64,000 bases of DNA, taken from the NCBI RefSeq assembly GCF_901933205.1, contig NC_044574.1, forward strand, positions 6,842,733 through 6,906,732, in the 5' to 3' direction. Position numbers and translations under genes: made by a program. Below are positions 1 to 14,110 of the stretch, in pieces; position 1 is the stretch's first letter, and the number at the start of each line of letters is the position of its first letter. The DNA is from Camarhynchus parvulus (lineage: Eukaryota; Chordata; Aves; Passeriformes; Thraupidae). The notes beneath the pieces were generated by a model. That model did no database searches. It was given only the letters and a program-made list of their open reading frames with translations, and was not told where the DNA came from.

Positions 1-1654
1 AGACTCATTTCAGGGGTCTGTGTCCCTGGCAAAGGAATGTGGACAAATGGATGACCAGAACTGCACCCTGACGGTAATCTGCTCATGGAAGCTGTCCTGG
101 AATATTGGATTGGACCAGCTCTGTGATGGTCATGGTAAAATTTCACAGTTATACTCCAAACCTTTAGTCAAGTTCTGATAGCCAACATCAGCCCTCTGAG
201 GTGAACCACAGGGTAAGAATTGTTTGCCCAAAGATTCACTGTTTAGTGAACATTTCAAAGTTGGCATTTTGCTAGAGCTGTCCCATAAGCAAATATTTTT
301 TACAAAATCAGTGATATTATGATCACCCCCTGTGCTAAAGTCTCCTGCAGCTGGCAGAGTGAGCAGTGGTGAGGGTGGCTCCTCAAGGGAAACCTGTGCA
401 GACTCCTGCATTTTCTGACTTTTATGCTTCTGCAAGGCAATGCTGTGACTACATGAATGTCATTTTTGTCATTTAATACTGTTGCCAACCCACATAATTG
501 TTAAGGGACTACACAGTGCAATTTAGCATAATTAAGACAATTACACAGTTAAGCACCATGAGCAGTCAGTAGCCAAAGTTTTTGCCCTAGTGTAAGGAGA
601 CTCAAAGGCTCCACATATTGCTCCTGTTAATCCTTGGGGTTTTGATTGCTGATGAGCATGAGGATGATCATGGGGCACTGTAAGGCCTTTTTACCAGGGG
701 GATGCTGCTGATTAAGGAAGAGGGGGATCTGAGCCCATTCCCATCACCCCAAAGGTTGCCATGTGGGAACTTGACCTCTTGAGCCACGCTCAAGATCTCA
801 CCAAGAGAAGACACTTAACACATTTCCTCTGCATTTCACATCCATCTGAAATGTATTTAGCTAACTTTTGAGGTACCTTGCATGTTAAACCTTGAACCAC
901 AATTGTAACCTCTCCAGTTTCCCTTATTCACACAGTATTTGATTTGGATGACATATTTTTATAATATTTATTTTTCAGCCCATTTTGAGACTCTCATGTT
1001 AATGCCACAAGAACTTCAGTCGACTGTATAATATTTCAGACATGGAGGGGGAAAAAAAGAAGAAATAAAGAAAAAGAAAAACCAGCCGTCTGCATCCACT
1101 TAAACTACATTACAATAAAGCTCAGTAAAGATCTGATCAGCAGTTTTTTAGCCTGTGCTGATTTAATATGAAATAAATTAGTGGAAAACCTAAAGGCTGA
1201 AAGGAAATTTTTTTGCCACTGTTTAAAACAGGACATGAATCCTTTAACATAATATTTACACACACTATATTAAATACTTTCTGCAAAGGTAAAATTTAGC
1301 ACTGCCAGCTTCAGACAGACTGGGAACAAAATTTGTTTACACTTAATAAATCTGATTTTGAGAAGAAAAAGGTTTGTTCTTTTTCCCCTTTTTTCCCTCC
1401 TGTGTATACACTAGCATTGACAGAGAATCCTTATTTCAAATTATATAAACATACTCATTTAAAAACTGCTGAATACTTAAAGGAGAAGACACAATTTGTG
1501 TTCTATTTGGTAGTGTTTTCATCTTGGCCTTCAGAGCTGCTGTGATCAGGTGGTCCACAAAGCTTTTGAGATTCTTGAAGCACCATGGCTTTCAGTGATC
1601 TCTATATCCCAGCATAGCTTTATTTGTGATCATTGCTAGTAGATTTAGCATGAA
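1..1654. other. Unique AT-rich sequence, no gene recognised
   Basis: No repeat family, RNA gene or convincing exon is visible. Short open frames on both strands (up to about 100 codons on the minus strand near 130-435) show no recognisable domain. An A/G-rich stretch lies near 1046-1080. Confidence 0.6.
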
Positions 1655-1710
1655 TTTTCTGACAATATAGATATTAATTATATTTTCTGACATTATAGAT
1701 ATTAATATTT
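1655..1710. repeat. 28-bp tandem duplication (two copies)
   Basis: Two adjacent 28-bp copies (1655-1682 and 1683-1710) both begin TTTTCTGACA and share the core TATAGATATTAAT. They differ at a few positions, mostly at the right end, so this is an old local duplication of AT-rich sequence. No function is indicated. Confidence 0.75.
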
Positions 1711-2480
1711 GGGAAGGAAGGTGTCTGCCAAGAAATATCAAATTTTCAGATGTGACATTTTCACCAGAAAGCACTGGCCAGTTTCTCCAGGGAAAATTTC
1801 ATGGTCCAGGATCGAACTGCTATTCAAAACAAGAAGAATGTGGATTTTTCCAGGGAAAACTCCACAATCCCCATTCCAATTCTTTCAGAACATCTCAGAA
1901 GACAAAAGATAAGTCTCCTGCTCTGTTGACCCAGAACAAGGACGTGGCATTATAATCCCCGAGCCTTAAACCTTCAGCTTTATGTTGGGAGGGGTGTGAG
2001 GTGGGTACAATTTAGCCATGTGGAGAGGAGAACATTTTGAAAAATCAAGAGAGCTTTCATGAAATAGAAAAACAGTTTCTTACAGAGCTGCAATTAAAAT
2101 CATGCCCAATCCCTTGAAAACACACACTGTTTATTAAGGAAGTTACTAAGATGTGCCATAGCTCCCAGGCAGAGGTGAGAAAGAAGTTTTAACTCACCAT
2201 CTACTTCTTTCATCTGAGATTTATCATCTAGCCAGACAACTTGGATCATTAGCACATCAAAGATCTTAAAACATCCCAGATGAAAAAAAGAAAAACTTCT
2301 TTAAGACCATGGTATTTCAAAGATCAGCCATGTATTTGTAGATTTTAAGATCATATGGAAACTTTGCAGTCACCTTCTCTGACATCTGCAGACCATAGCC
2401 CAGAGGAGGCTGCCCAGCAATTCCTAAATTATTTCCAATAAATTGTGGTTGACTCAGGGCATCTTTCTCAGACAGACATT
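1711..2480. other. No gene or repeat recognised
   Basis: Unique sequence. Two overlapping plus-strand frames of about 67 codons near 1709-1955 have no recognisable motif and are probably chance. Confidence 0.55.
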
Positions 2481-2545
2481 CAGTCTGATTTAAAGACTAT
2501 AAGCAACTGAGAATCCACCACATTCTTTGGCAAGCTGCTAGTTAC
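2481..2545 (-). mobile_element. Ancient CR1-type LINE fragment
   Basis: The stretch with TTTAAAGACT, GAGAATCCACCACATTC and TTTGGCAAGCTGC resembles, in reverse orientation, the 3' untranslated part of old amniote CR1 LINEs. There the phrase 'gagaatccaccacattccttggcaagctg' is widespread. Only about 65 bp is recognisable and it is clearly degraded, so it predates the younger CR1 copies in the window. The match is from memory of the family, not an alignment. Confidence 0.5.
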
Positions 2546-5500
2546 AAATAAGGCAAAATGTCAGCAACAGAAATGGGAGTTTTTTCTGGAATCATATTTA
2601 ACCTGCAGATTAAATATTCACAAAATGTAGAATTATTAAATATTCACAGGAGAAGTAGGTTGTAGTTTACTCCTTCCAGAAATCATGAGACTGTAATGGT
2701 TAGTAAAGTAAGAAACTGGAGAAAGTATTAACAGGTTTGTAACAATTTTTTTAAGTCCGATTAAGGTGCACAAAATCCCTACAAGAGCATGAGAATGTTC
2801 ATCCAAGACACATTCTTTATGGTTTTGAAGTCTAAAATCTTAGTGCTCAGAGATAGCATCTATTTAAAATACATGAGCAAACCAAGGCATAAAAAGTCTG
2901 TTACTCTAACTTTGCTCCCAGTACAGGTCTTCTGATGCCAGTAAGAGTCCTAGAAAAACATGAGCAACACTCATTCCACTAGTCAGAAATTGTTTGTATG
3001 GCAGGACTTCCAATAGAAAGCTGATTTTATCTTGCCATGACTCCAGTTTGGGCCAATTGCTTTGCTATACTGACAGGGTGAAGTCCTCAGTTACCCCTAC
3101 TAAAAGCAGACAGCCATAATGTAAATAGAGTTTTTATTTACTCTGAAGTCAGAAAATTCATTCCAAGAGAACAATAAATGAGAGACCACATGCATTGTTT
3201 ACTTATCTTTAGGAACATTGTTATTCCCCAAACAGGCTGACTGCTTCTCACTACTCTTGGTCAGCTCCTTTTGCAAATGCATCTCATCAGCTTCAGCTAA
3301 TTCATCACTGTGGTTTGACAATAATCACTGACTCTCTTTCTAAAGATAATCTGTGTTTAAAGGCTCTGTTATATAATATGCTATAAGCCAAGAATATCTT
3401 GCAACATTTGGAAAGGTAGGACAGTAATGTTCTGCCAGATTCCTTTCAGCATTTAAACATCATATTTTACATGCCAAAAGTTCCTTCAATTAATAATGAC
3501 TTGTGAGTTTTAAGATGGATAATTTATATCTGAAAACAATTAGGGAAGGCAGTTTAGAAAAACTTATCTGTGTTTTGGGAGACATTACCACAAAAAATGT
3601 CACTGAAAGAGAGAGAAATAAATGGACTGAAATTCAAGGATATGTCCTGGCCCCTTGGGAAAAGACAGTGATAGTTCAGAGCCAATTTGCTTCAAAGATA
3701 ATTCTGGAGAAAGAAAGATTTTTCAGAGACATCCCAGTAACAGATAAGTGAGTGAGTCCTTGTGGGATTGAAGAAGCAATAGAGAATAGTAGAGGCAAAG
3801 AAGGGGTTTTCAGATCAGTGAGAAAGAGCATCCTAGAAAAGGGAAAAGACATAAAGCTGAAAATCTGGGACAAAAATAAGTGTAAGTATATCTAAAATAT
3901 TCACAGGAGAGAGGAGAGAGGTTAGAGAAGAAGTTTAGAGCCTCAAGAAGAGCATTAGGGTGGCACCAGAGCTATCAATGGACTGGAGGCAAAATGCCAT
4001 CCTCCATATTTCTCTATCTGAGCAAAAAATGTCTATTCAGATTGGACAGAAAACAAGGGTCAAGATTAGAGAGATCCACCATGACAAGGACCTGTCATGT
4101 AAAAGCACAAAACCCATCAGCTGTAGTGACAAAGAGCCTGTTTGGGGCCAATGGGCAGGGATGTGCAGCAGCTGCCATGGCCCAGGTCATGCTGACCCCA
4201 GTGAGCACTGCCAGCAGACACCCCACCCACCTGGTGGGAAGTCACACCACAGCTTTTCTGCAAAATCAAAGCTCTGCCAAGGATCAGCAGACAGCTGTCC
4301 AAGCCCTCAGGTCAGCACAGAGATGCAAAGCTTTATATAACTCCTATTGGCATTAGAAAATAAACCATATATTAATTATTTTTATTCTTGCTGGCATATG
4401 AGAAAACACTATTGAGGGAGCACCCCTGGTTTTCCTACCTCACAGAGACTCACATTTTCACTAAAGGAAAGGTGTTACTTTAAAATTCTAAACTTTCCCA
4501 GTTGTGCATTTAACGACACTGTTGTTCACCAGTTGTCTGGCTAAGTTGTTTTAGCTAATTCCTCTTTGATAGCTGCATAATTATCCTGCATATCCTGAAC
4601 AGAGCAGACCTGCTCATTATGGAAGGGGGGAACACATGCAAGGGCCAGTCCCCAAAATCTGATTTCCTCAAATATTTCTCTTCCAGATGAATGGACAAAC
4701 AGATTTCCACAAGCTCAATGAGGAAATACTTGAAGGCTCAGAAAGAAGAGGCCACCACTGAAGTCTGCAGTGTCTCCTCCAGCTAAAATAAAATGAAAAA
4801 AAAGGCCTATATTTGCTTATAACCTAAAAAGTGTGCCTGTCACCATTCTGATTAATTAATTTAGTTTTGCAGTTTGAATTAACTACAGTGAAAGACCCAA
4901 ATACACTTCATAGACACTAATATCTGTGTAGTTTTATGACTATATAAATAGTTGAATAAATAATTACTGCTTTTTCAGTTTCTCCACGCGAGAAAAACCA
5001 GACATATTAAGCCTTGGGCACTATCAGCCACCCAATAAGTCTGTATAAAGGCTTGTGATGGAGTCAAAATATCTCATTATTTAGCTGAAAGATTCAGTCT
5101 CAAAGGGTACTATCTTTGGTATATGGATATTTCCACACCTCTCTGAAGATGATGGGTTTGTAGCAACATTTCATTCAAGACAAACGGGAGAGAAAAAAAC
5201 CTCTTTTGTTTAACAACAGAAGTTACTGTTTGTGTAATAATCTACATGTCTTATAGATCCGTCTTTAGTGGTTTGGCTGGGAATTGAATTAACACTTTAA
5301 AATTCTGCTAATGGCATGGAAGACCTGGATGTGTCTGCAGAAGTGACAGAAACAACCAGTGGCAGGCAGAAAACACCACAAAGAACACCTATAAAATAAA
5401 ACCACCAAGAAGGGGTGGAATTACTCAAGAAGGGATGTGGCTTTGTGAACAAAGACAATGACTCCTACATCATTGCTGTAGGTCTCTGCAAACATTCTCC

Positions 5501-8500
5501 ACAAGGACACATGATTGCATTGAAGAAATGCAGGTCACCAATCTCTCCTTCCAGTGAAAACAATCTAGCACACCAGAAATACTGGCTGAGGCAGGCGAAT
5601 ATCGCCAGAGGAATCAAGTTTCCCAGAAGAGAAAAGATAAGCTGATATCTGCAATCAAACTGGAACAAACAATGGAGGTACTCACAAAGCTCAACAATGG
5701 CCAGAAAATAACTAAAACAAGATCTAAACAATTGCTGGAGCCCTCTGTAAAGAATCTGAGTCAAAATTCCATGGCTTGCCAGAAAAGGCAGAAATATGAC
5801 CATGTCTTTGGGAGCAGAATGAAGTGTGTCTGAGCAGACTGAAAAACCCTGCTAACATAAATCCAATTTTGATCTGCACATGAAGAAAAAACTGCAGGCA
5901 ACTGCACTAAGACGAAATAATAATTAATGTAAAATTGTGTATCCTTTTTTAACTGCAGCCAATATTAGGAGTTTAGGGCAGAAAAGTGAAAAAAACCCCT
6001 GTAAGGTGGTTCTTCCACCTCTGCTCTGCTGCCATAGATTCTGGCACTCAGCTGTGGAGGGAGTTTGAGTCGACATAACACTGAGCAACAAGAGATGATG
6101 GATCACGAAGCTTCTCATTAAAACTGAGGGACCTTTTTCCACTGGAATCTATTACTGCATTTGAGCTGACACATGGGCTCAAGGACCTGGAAATAGACAA
6201 CAAAAAAATAAAAAACCAGCTTTCTAAATAAGTGAAAGATGGACTCATTATCTAAAGGACTTTCCCTCAGAGGATACTGGTTGCTCTTCCTACTCCAGCT
6301 TCTATTTGTGAAGATCAAACGGGACAGAAGGTATGTGTCAGCTCTGGGTCAGGCTTTTCTGAAGGCACACATACCTCAGCCAACCTCACATCCCAAAAGA
6401 CTGGTTGGGGTTTATGTCTGAACAGAATCACCCTGAGCATCCCACTTGGAAAGCTGCTGCAGACAGTGACTGATTTTTACCTGTAAATTCATCTGAATCT
6501 GTTTGAGGTAAAAGATAGGTGAGGGGTTACAGCTGGGTGGGGAGCACAAGAGAAGACCTTGAGTAACAGGATGAATGTCCAAGGAGTCTTGTGCAATCTC
6601 AGTTTACACAGGCTTGGATTCAGACTAAGATACAAAACACTGACATAGGGATGCTTGCCCAAACTCAAACATGTCTCTTAAATCAGAAAAAAGGCCCAGG
6701 ACACCTCAGGACATAGAAGAAGTTGCTGTAGTGTTCCTGCTTTCCAGTCAACAGTCCCTTAGTGGGAGGAGAAAGCAGAAGATGGAAGCTGGAAGATGGT
6801 ATCCATGAGCCCTGATGCTCCATCCCTGGAATGTCTGCAGCAAAGGGACTCAAACTTGGCTCACAGCTCTTCTGAGCTAACAGGGAAACAATGAAACTTA
6901 GTTCTGTTATTTTTTTTTCCTTTTCTTAAGTGAGAGAGAAGGAGAGAAGAGAAAAACTGGCAAGTGCAGCAAATTTAGAGAACGGACCAGATAAAAGTTA
7001 TTGTTATGAAATTTCTTTGTTTCATAGCCAAGACCATTATATATCTCTGGCTGGCCAGACAAAGCATCATGTATCTTCAGCAGAAGCTTCTCTTCTACCC
7101 AGGGAGCTGGACAGAGGAAAACAAAATTTCAGGAAGGAGCTGGCTTGAAAAGGCATCAGAGTTCAACTCAGCCTGAAGGACAGACAGTCCATCTAAGGGA
7201 CTCCTGTTCACTTTTAGAAACGTGGAACACTCTGTCTGTAGTATTGTGTTGGTCTTAAAAATAGAAAACGCCCCAAACAAGGGGAAATACACCAGAACAA
7301 GACCTGTAGTAAAATAAAGTGAAAACTTTTAACCCTGGGGGAAGGAGCATGTCCCACCTGTGAGACCCATGGATCAGGTTTGGATGGCTAAGGCTCCCAG
7401 CATTAGGATATTTTTTTTCAAAATCCAGATAACACCACAGAGCTTTCTAATGTCTTTGACAGCAACTTGTATTTTCATTCTGCTCTCTGATGGCCAAGCA
7501 AGTGTGTTGTCAATAGGAAATTCAGAGCAAAGAAGTGTGAGTTAGGTTAAACAGGTATTTGCTAAGAAACCCAATGGGAAGAAAAAATCTCCTCTTACAG
7601 AAAAAAAAAAGGTTCTGTAGAAGATTCAGCTCTGCAAATGTTTTTCAACACACAGCTTTCTGTGGAGTTTTTTGTTTACACAGGTTTTTGACTTTACATA
7701 CAAATCATAGAGACAATGTGATACAGACTTTGGCACTACCTGGTAAAGTAACAAGTTCTCCTTGAGAAATTTATTCCCAGAAAAAAATGAAATTCTGCTC
7801 CCAGTCCTTTCTGTTAATATATTAATGCTGTCCTCTCACTGTAAGCACAAGCATGTGTACTTCTGTAAAGAAACAGGCAAACACAGGTACACTAATAGTG
7901 GAGATGGCCCCTGAGCCTTTTAAACTTTGAATTCTAAGCGCTTCATTGGGTTTATTAAATTCTGTGTATCTAGAATTTCCATGCTTGCCTCTGTACCAGC
8001 AAGCTGATCGTGTAATAATAAGGTTCAATAGCAGTTCATCTGGTTACGTGCATCAAGCCTCCCAAAAAAGACTGGAACAGTATATTCCCTTCCTTGGAAT
8101 AGAAAAAACCCAAAACAACACTCTAAAAAGACAGTAAAATATATCACAACACTTTCCAAAGTGCTGGGTAAACTCAGATCTTTCATAAATTCTCAAATGT
8201 GGTTCCTGAAAGGAAACACAGAAGTGTGGATCTTGAACAAGCCTTCTACATGGCAAAACTAAAAAAATGCTCATTTCTGCTGAAGAAGAAATTTTCAGTT
8301 TATAGAAGGTTTCTCACACATGCAAACAGTGAACTTTTAGAAGAGGTATTTTGCTTGGTGTGGGCAGAGTTATGAGAAAGAACAGGCTGAATAAAGTTTG
8401 GAAGATGGCTCTGAATGCTGTGGGGTCACCCAAAAAAGTGCCACAGCACTATTTCAGGTTTCTGCCACAAGAGCCAAGAGTATCATTTCAGAAACTGAAA

Positions 8501-10657
8501 CAGTTTTACTGGAAAGAAACTAGCTCCAGGAACCAAAATGAACAGATTTTGGAGAAACAAAGGAGATCCACCAGAGACAGAAAGACCCATTCCACATGTT
8601 GAAAAGATAATCAGGCAAGAAGAAAGTTTGAATGATATTTGACCAGATCAGTGGAAGCTAGAATGGCCTTGGGCGCTGAGGGTGTGTCTGAGTAAACCCT
8701 ATTATAAATATTCAAATCTCTATAATCCCTAAATTACAGAGGGAACATGCTATGGTATGGACATGAGCAGCCAGGGATAGTAAGAAAAAAAAAGCCTTTG
8801 GTCTCCAAAAGCTAGAGAGAGCATCAAAAAGGCAGCGGGTGAGGAAGCCCTTGCAGCACACCTGGAGAGATATCAAGGGCACATTTTGGGAGGGAGAAAG
8901 GCCTGGCAAGGAACCACAAGCCACTGACTTCTGTTTTGTTATTTCTGCATCCAGAGTAATTCTTTCTGCCAAAGAAATACTAGGTTGTCATCTCGTTTTT
9001 CCTGAGGTAAATAACCTTCATGGCCCCCACTTGGGCCAGTTATGTAGACCAGAATGCAGCAATGCTTATTGGAATTACACCCTCACCTGAAGGCCACGTT
9101 TGTAGCTGTCAACACACAGAGATAGTAAGGAGAAATTAATTTTTGTGCCCAAAGCAGTCTATAACATTAACAGTTGCAGGAGATTTGTACCAGAAGTCCT
9201 AGAGGAGTTAAGTCCATACACAGAGGGGGAAGCCAACCCAAAGTCCTGCTCTCAGCCCACTGCTGTGTTTGATTCTGCCTCTCTCAAACAGACTCCCAAA
9301 CCCACCCCATAAAGACAGAGTGGCTCACTGGTGAAAGTAAACACACTGTTCGTAAAAGATTTTACATTTCACACTTTGGATTGAGTGTAAAAACTCCCCC
9401 CTGAGAAACTCATAAACAGATGCACATTTGGAACAACAAGCTCTGTACTCACGTTTCACTTCTTCATTAGACACTCACACTCAACTGCTCCGTCTCAAAC
9501 TGATGGAATCCAGCCTTTGTGGTGTGAAGAATTTGCAATGAAATGCAGTCTGGGCCCACAGACCATGACTCCAAGCTGAAGACAATTTGATAGATGGTGC
9601 ATTGACCACACAAACGGGTTCAAAAGAAATCAGTTTGGCATTCTGGAGAATTTTGAAAGTATTTTTGATCAATGGTGTTTGGAAGTCTCAGGAACATTAA
9701 TTCCATATCCAGTTTGCCAAAATGTCTACCTTAGATAGAATTTATAAGCATACATGTCAAGATATATTTAAAATCCTTTGAGACTTCCAAGTACATGAAT
9801 AACACACGTATCATTACTACCTTTTTTTAACATAGCATCATATAAATCAAACGAAAGTGCCAGACTTTCTCAACTAAGGAAAACCACTTCACTTAAAATA
9901 ACAAAGGTAATACTTATTTATTAATGTACAATGTCCAAAATTCCTATTAAAATCTGTCAAGAACAGTTTTAATGCAGCACACTTTCAGGAACTGAAATTA
10001 ACACATACTTGCTCAGAGGTTAAATCCACCACTTTGCTGTATCCGTATTTTTCATTTCGAAGGTTAGCAAGTCCCTGACTGCTCCTTTGAAAAAGTGCAA
10101 AAGTACCATGTTGAAAAATGGAAACAGCATCTGAAAGTACCCACTGTCATTTATCAACTGTCTTGTGTCAAGGTACCATTAGGTGTTCATCAACAATGCA
10201 TTTGAGGAGGAAAATTTATCAGAAGCATTTCCTCACACTCTCTGGGATGGTGTTTGGGAATGAGGAGATTATGAAATAGCTCATTAGCCAGTTCTTGCTA
10301 TCTGATGGGGACTGTTCTCAGCAACTGCAAATGGAATTCCCCCTGCATGGCAGATTATGGTAGTTGAGGACACAGGGAAGAAAAAGGTCAGCATTGCCAT
10401 TTCCATGCTCCCAGCCAGTGGCAGACTCACATGGTCAAAGGCTTGGCATGAGCAATTTCATTGTCAGTCAGTTGTTCTGAGTGTATATTTAAGCATGCAG
10501 AGACTCTAGAATGGACAAAGTTAAATTAAGTTAGGGCTGAATTTTTTTTTCCACAACCATCTTATAAATTTACAGGAGTAATTCTATGTTGATTGAGTCT
10601 TAGGGAACAGAAGAAATCTTGACTGCTGCTCCTTAGATAACCATCCAAACAACACAA
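2546..10657. other. Unique AT-rich sequence, no gene recognised
   Basis: About 8 kb without a recognisable repeat family or gene. Frames up to 126 codons (3960-4340 plus) lack domains and overlap other frames. A 60-bp segment at 6271-6330 is flanked by CCCTCAG and GTATGT and is open in two frames, but its pyrimidine tract is weak. A run of A lies near 7600-7612. Confidence 0.55.
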
Positions 10658-11290
10658 TCATAACTTCAGAGTTCCTAAGAAGAACATAAAAGAGCTTGTT
10701 GTTTCCTTGGCTGATGATAATATCCTGAATGAAAGGAGCAGCATGTCATCCTGCAAACCCTGACCTCGTTCAAAATTGTTTCCTTGAGGCTGGACAACTG
10801 CAGTTGGATCCTGGTGCAATTCTTCATAACAATAACTGCATTTACCTTTCCGGTCAGGGACGCTCATTCAACACTTCTGTAAGGTCCCCTGACCACCTTG
10901 GGCAGCAGGCAAAGATCAGTTTTGTTGAAGAACACTCTTCATATGTGTTCATATGCGGGAGACATTCTCAGAATAGGGACAGCACATGTCCTTCAGTTCT
11001 GCTGTGGGATGGCACCATATTGTCCCTAAAGGAGTATGGACTGTCCCTAGTACATGACAGGAGCCTTCTCTTTTGATTTGGTACAAGAACCTTTGGCTTG
11101 GCCAAGGCTCCATCTGCTTCTGGGACAATTCTTCCAAATCTTCAGGCAAAATTAACCTTTCCCTAAATCTAGCTCCTTTCTTTACTTCTTCCCATGGGGT
11201 TTCTTTATCTTCTCTTCCAAGTGCAAAATTCTGATGTTTGTTACTCTTCCTCAGGCTCTTTGTTTGTTCTCTCACCTCTGAAAAACCCAC
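10658..11290 (-). other. Unrecognised open-frame region
   Basis: Two minus-strand frames lie end to end: a 113-codon frame (10949-11290) and a 69-codon frame (10658-10867), separated by stops. The plus strand is also open for 115 codons (10729-11076). The protein reading includes a short Cys pair (CSYCYEELHQDP), but I recognise no family. On the minus strand, a pyrimidine stretch ending CCTTACAG precedes a 31-nt segment followed by GTAAATG, which could be splice signals or coincidence. It could be a decayed retrocopy or simply chance. Confidence 0.15.
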
Positions 11291-12383
11291 ATTTCACTTT
11301 CTTCCTCTTGTTCATACTTTTGTACACCCCCAATCTTACTCAGTTCTCTTACTCTTCTCATTTTCCACATCACTCAGTAACTCAAATCCTTGCTGAGGCA
11401 TGAAAATCTCATTTCAGGCATTTGCACAGTTGTGGTAGATCAATTAAAAAAGACCCAGGACAGACCAGTATATTTGTCAGCAGAATAGAGAGAGATGTGA
11501 GCAAACCAGGAGCTCAGCAACCTCTCCACTTCCTGCATATGTAAAAAGCTGTCTTGAACAGAAGAGATGCGTTGCAGATATTCAAGTAAGGTAAAATGTT
11601 GTTAATAATCATATTTTCCCTATGAAAGCAGTAAAGGACCTTTGCACAAAGCACAATCGAATAATGTTATTTTGTTTTCTCAACTACTTCTGCACAGTTT
11701 TAATGTGAATCTTCCTTTAGCATTTCTTGCCATCTTCAGAATCACAGTGAGTTTGCCAAAGTCAAAGACTCAAATTTAAGTGAGGTTCCTGGGATCTGTG
11801 ACATCTCAGAAGCAGAGATCAAGCAGGAGAAAACAACATGAGAAAGACAATCCCACTCCCCAAAACCATTAGCCCATCAGGTGAGGCACACTTAGTGGCC
11901 TATTTACTTTTGACTTAAACTTTACATGAAGTCAGGGAACAGCCCAGGCTTTGAAGGACTGCCAAGGCAAAAGGGACAGTTCTGCATGTGCCACATTGTG
12001 CATGTCAAACAATGCTAGCACTGAAAGGCTCATTGTTAGGGCCTCACTGAGGACGTTAGCAAGAGGAAGGAAAATTGGATATAGAAGGAGATTACATAAT
12101 TCTTTTGAGTTTGCAAAAGGAATTTGATTTGGCAAGTCTGAGCAGAAGAGATGTTGCTCTCTGGATTTGGGGTTAGTTTCAACTAGTGGAAAATGTCCAT
12201 TTTGAAACAACAAAATATTGTAATACACTGTAAGTCTGTAAAGACATTTCACAAGTGAGAGCTGGCAACAAGCAGAGCGATTCCCCTCTCTATGTTCCTT
12301 GAGGGGGATTTTAAAATAATTAAAATTATGTAGCTCTAGAACCTTATTTCATATTAAAATAAAAATAAATTAACTCTATCTAT
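11291..12383. other. No gene or repeat recognised
   Basis: Unique sequence. The 106-codon minus frame at 11932-12252 has no recognisable domain. Confidence 0.55.
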
Positions 12384-12419
12384 AGCATCCACAGCTCCAA
12401 ACCATTCTATGATTCTATA
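12384..12419 (+). mobile_element. CR1 LINE 3' tail remnant
   Basis: The sequence reads CCAAACCATTCTATGATTCTAT, the characteristic 3' terminus of bird CR1 elements with two overlapping ATTCTATGA tail units. Only about 36 bp can be recognised, so this is a severely 5'-truncated or eroded copy in plus orientation. Confidence 0.6.
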
Positions 12420-13789
12420 AATGTTTCTTCTCCTGTTTTGGTGTAATCAGAAACTATTTGTGGGTTGTTTTTTTTGGTTTTTTTCATAAATATTGCACAG
12501 AAAATGATAGTGGTAACAGCAAAGAGACAGTGTTTTACCTGTCACTGAGTAAATAATTCCAAAATTTTCCATTTCCCCCAAAGATTTAAGGGCTGTTGGG
12601 AAAAAGGATATGGGAAGGAAGGTGACGGTAAGAATTTTCCAGTTAACTTTTTTACCAGGTCATCTTCCAGTGGGCATAAGCACTGAGGTCCCTGCAAGGG
12701 AAATCTCTGCCTGGAGCTGATCACTGTGAAACACTTTGGGGTGCATGGCACTTCCAGCCTTCTCTGACTGACTGGCTTTATGGTCATGTCATTGAAGGCA
12801 CTTGAGGTTTTCAGACTGTGTAGAATGCCTTGGCTCACAAACACACATATTCCAGTTGATTTTTGGAGTAGTCATTTCCACAAAAGTTATATTCACACTT
12901 CCAGCAGAAACAAGAAGGTCGGGCTAAGCCAGGATAATCTATAAGAAAAACAGAGTGAAGGTTTTCTGGCTTCTCTGAAGAGAGAGGGTAATGCAAGCAA
13001 GGTGATGATCATCACTTGTGTCCTCTTTACATGTAGAAGAAGCTGGACTAAGATTCAAGGGCAATGTGTGGCTGGGGGAGAGGAGGACAGTAGCATTAGA
13101 GGTGGCAAATCAGGTGTAGTAATATCCTTTACATTCCTCTGCACTTACAGTGAGCCTGCACTGCTCTTTCCATCACAAATCACACTTTGATCAATAAGAG
13201 TTTGGCTTGCTTTTCAATATTTTAGGAAGATTGCTCTAACATGTGAATCATGGTTTTGTTTGTGAAGGAGCAGCAACTCAGATTGCTGCTGGGAATGGGC
13301 AAATCCTCTGGAACCAGTTTCAGTAGAAACTAATCCTAAGAAAAGCTTATCTAAAAGTTCAGCATTAAACTCTGTACAGGAGTTAGAAAGAGCTGACAGC
13401 AAATTAAATATATTGGAAACTGAAGGGAAATGTGGGGGTGGAAGAAAAATGGAGATATTTTGCTGTTCCCTGACTGTTGCCCCTGGAAAGTCATTCCATC
13501 CTGAATTTCTCCAATGCCATATCCTTTGTAAGGTTTCAAAACCAACATTTAAAATATATTTTTAAGGATAATCATGTCTGAAAGTTAAAGCCCTTTGGGG
13601 GAGAATAAAAGAAGGACTTCAAAGTAACAAAATGCTAAATCTGGTAACTTGTTTTTAATGGAAGTAAAAACCTGCACCATTTAATACTTTAAAGTGTAAT
13701 AAGAAGAGAAATGTCACACGTAGAGTTCAATTTCTACCCATGGAATTGTGCCCCTGATTTAACAAATTCCAACTTAAATGCTTCCACCA
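12420..13789. other. No gene or repeat recognised
   Basis: Unique sequence with T-rich runs near 12468-12486. The 100-codon minus frame at 12542-12844 has no recognisable domain. Confidence 0.55.
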
Positions 13790-14110
13790 CAACTGAAAAA
13801 TGTTTTACTGACCTCGAGCTCATTGTACAGCAGAGGCCCAACAGTATTGCTCGGACTGGAATCAAAGAAAATTATTTTTGATTTTCAAAGCAGCCAGCCC
13901 AAAGTGAGCTAAATCGAGCTGACAAACGTTTTGCAGTTCAGCAAGTGTTGAACCCCCTTTTTTTGTGGAGTTTTGTTCAGGATGGGTTTTGACATGTTGC
14001 ATCAAAAGTCTATTTTAGCTTCAGAGGAGTCCCTGGTCTGTCCCTCGCTGAAGAATATTGCTGCACAGGGTGACCTGAGCTGGCTCAGATCAGACTTCAG
14101 CCTTGCAGGA
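13790..14110. promoter_or_regulatory. Possible conserved non-coding / enhancer-like block
   Basis: The block has a dense, balanced composition with a TCF/LEF-type ATCAAAG at 13861-13867, a nearby TTTGATTTTCAAAG segment, a SOX-like CATTGT and two GAGCT repeats around CTAAATC. These resemble developmental enhancers but all are short motifs. Conservation cannot be seen from one sequence, so this is a low-confidence inference. Confidence 0.15.

Noticed and set aside
6271..6330. 60-bp segment between CCCTCAG and GTATGT
   Set aside because: Short, weak pyrimidine tract, open in two frames; not better than chance.
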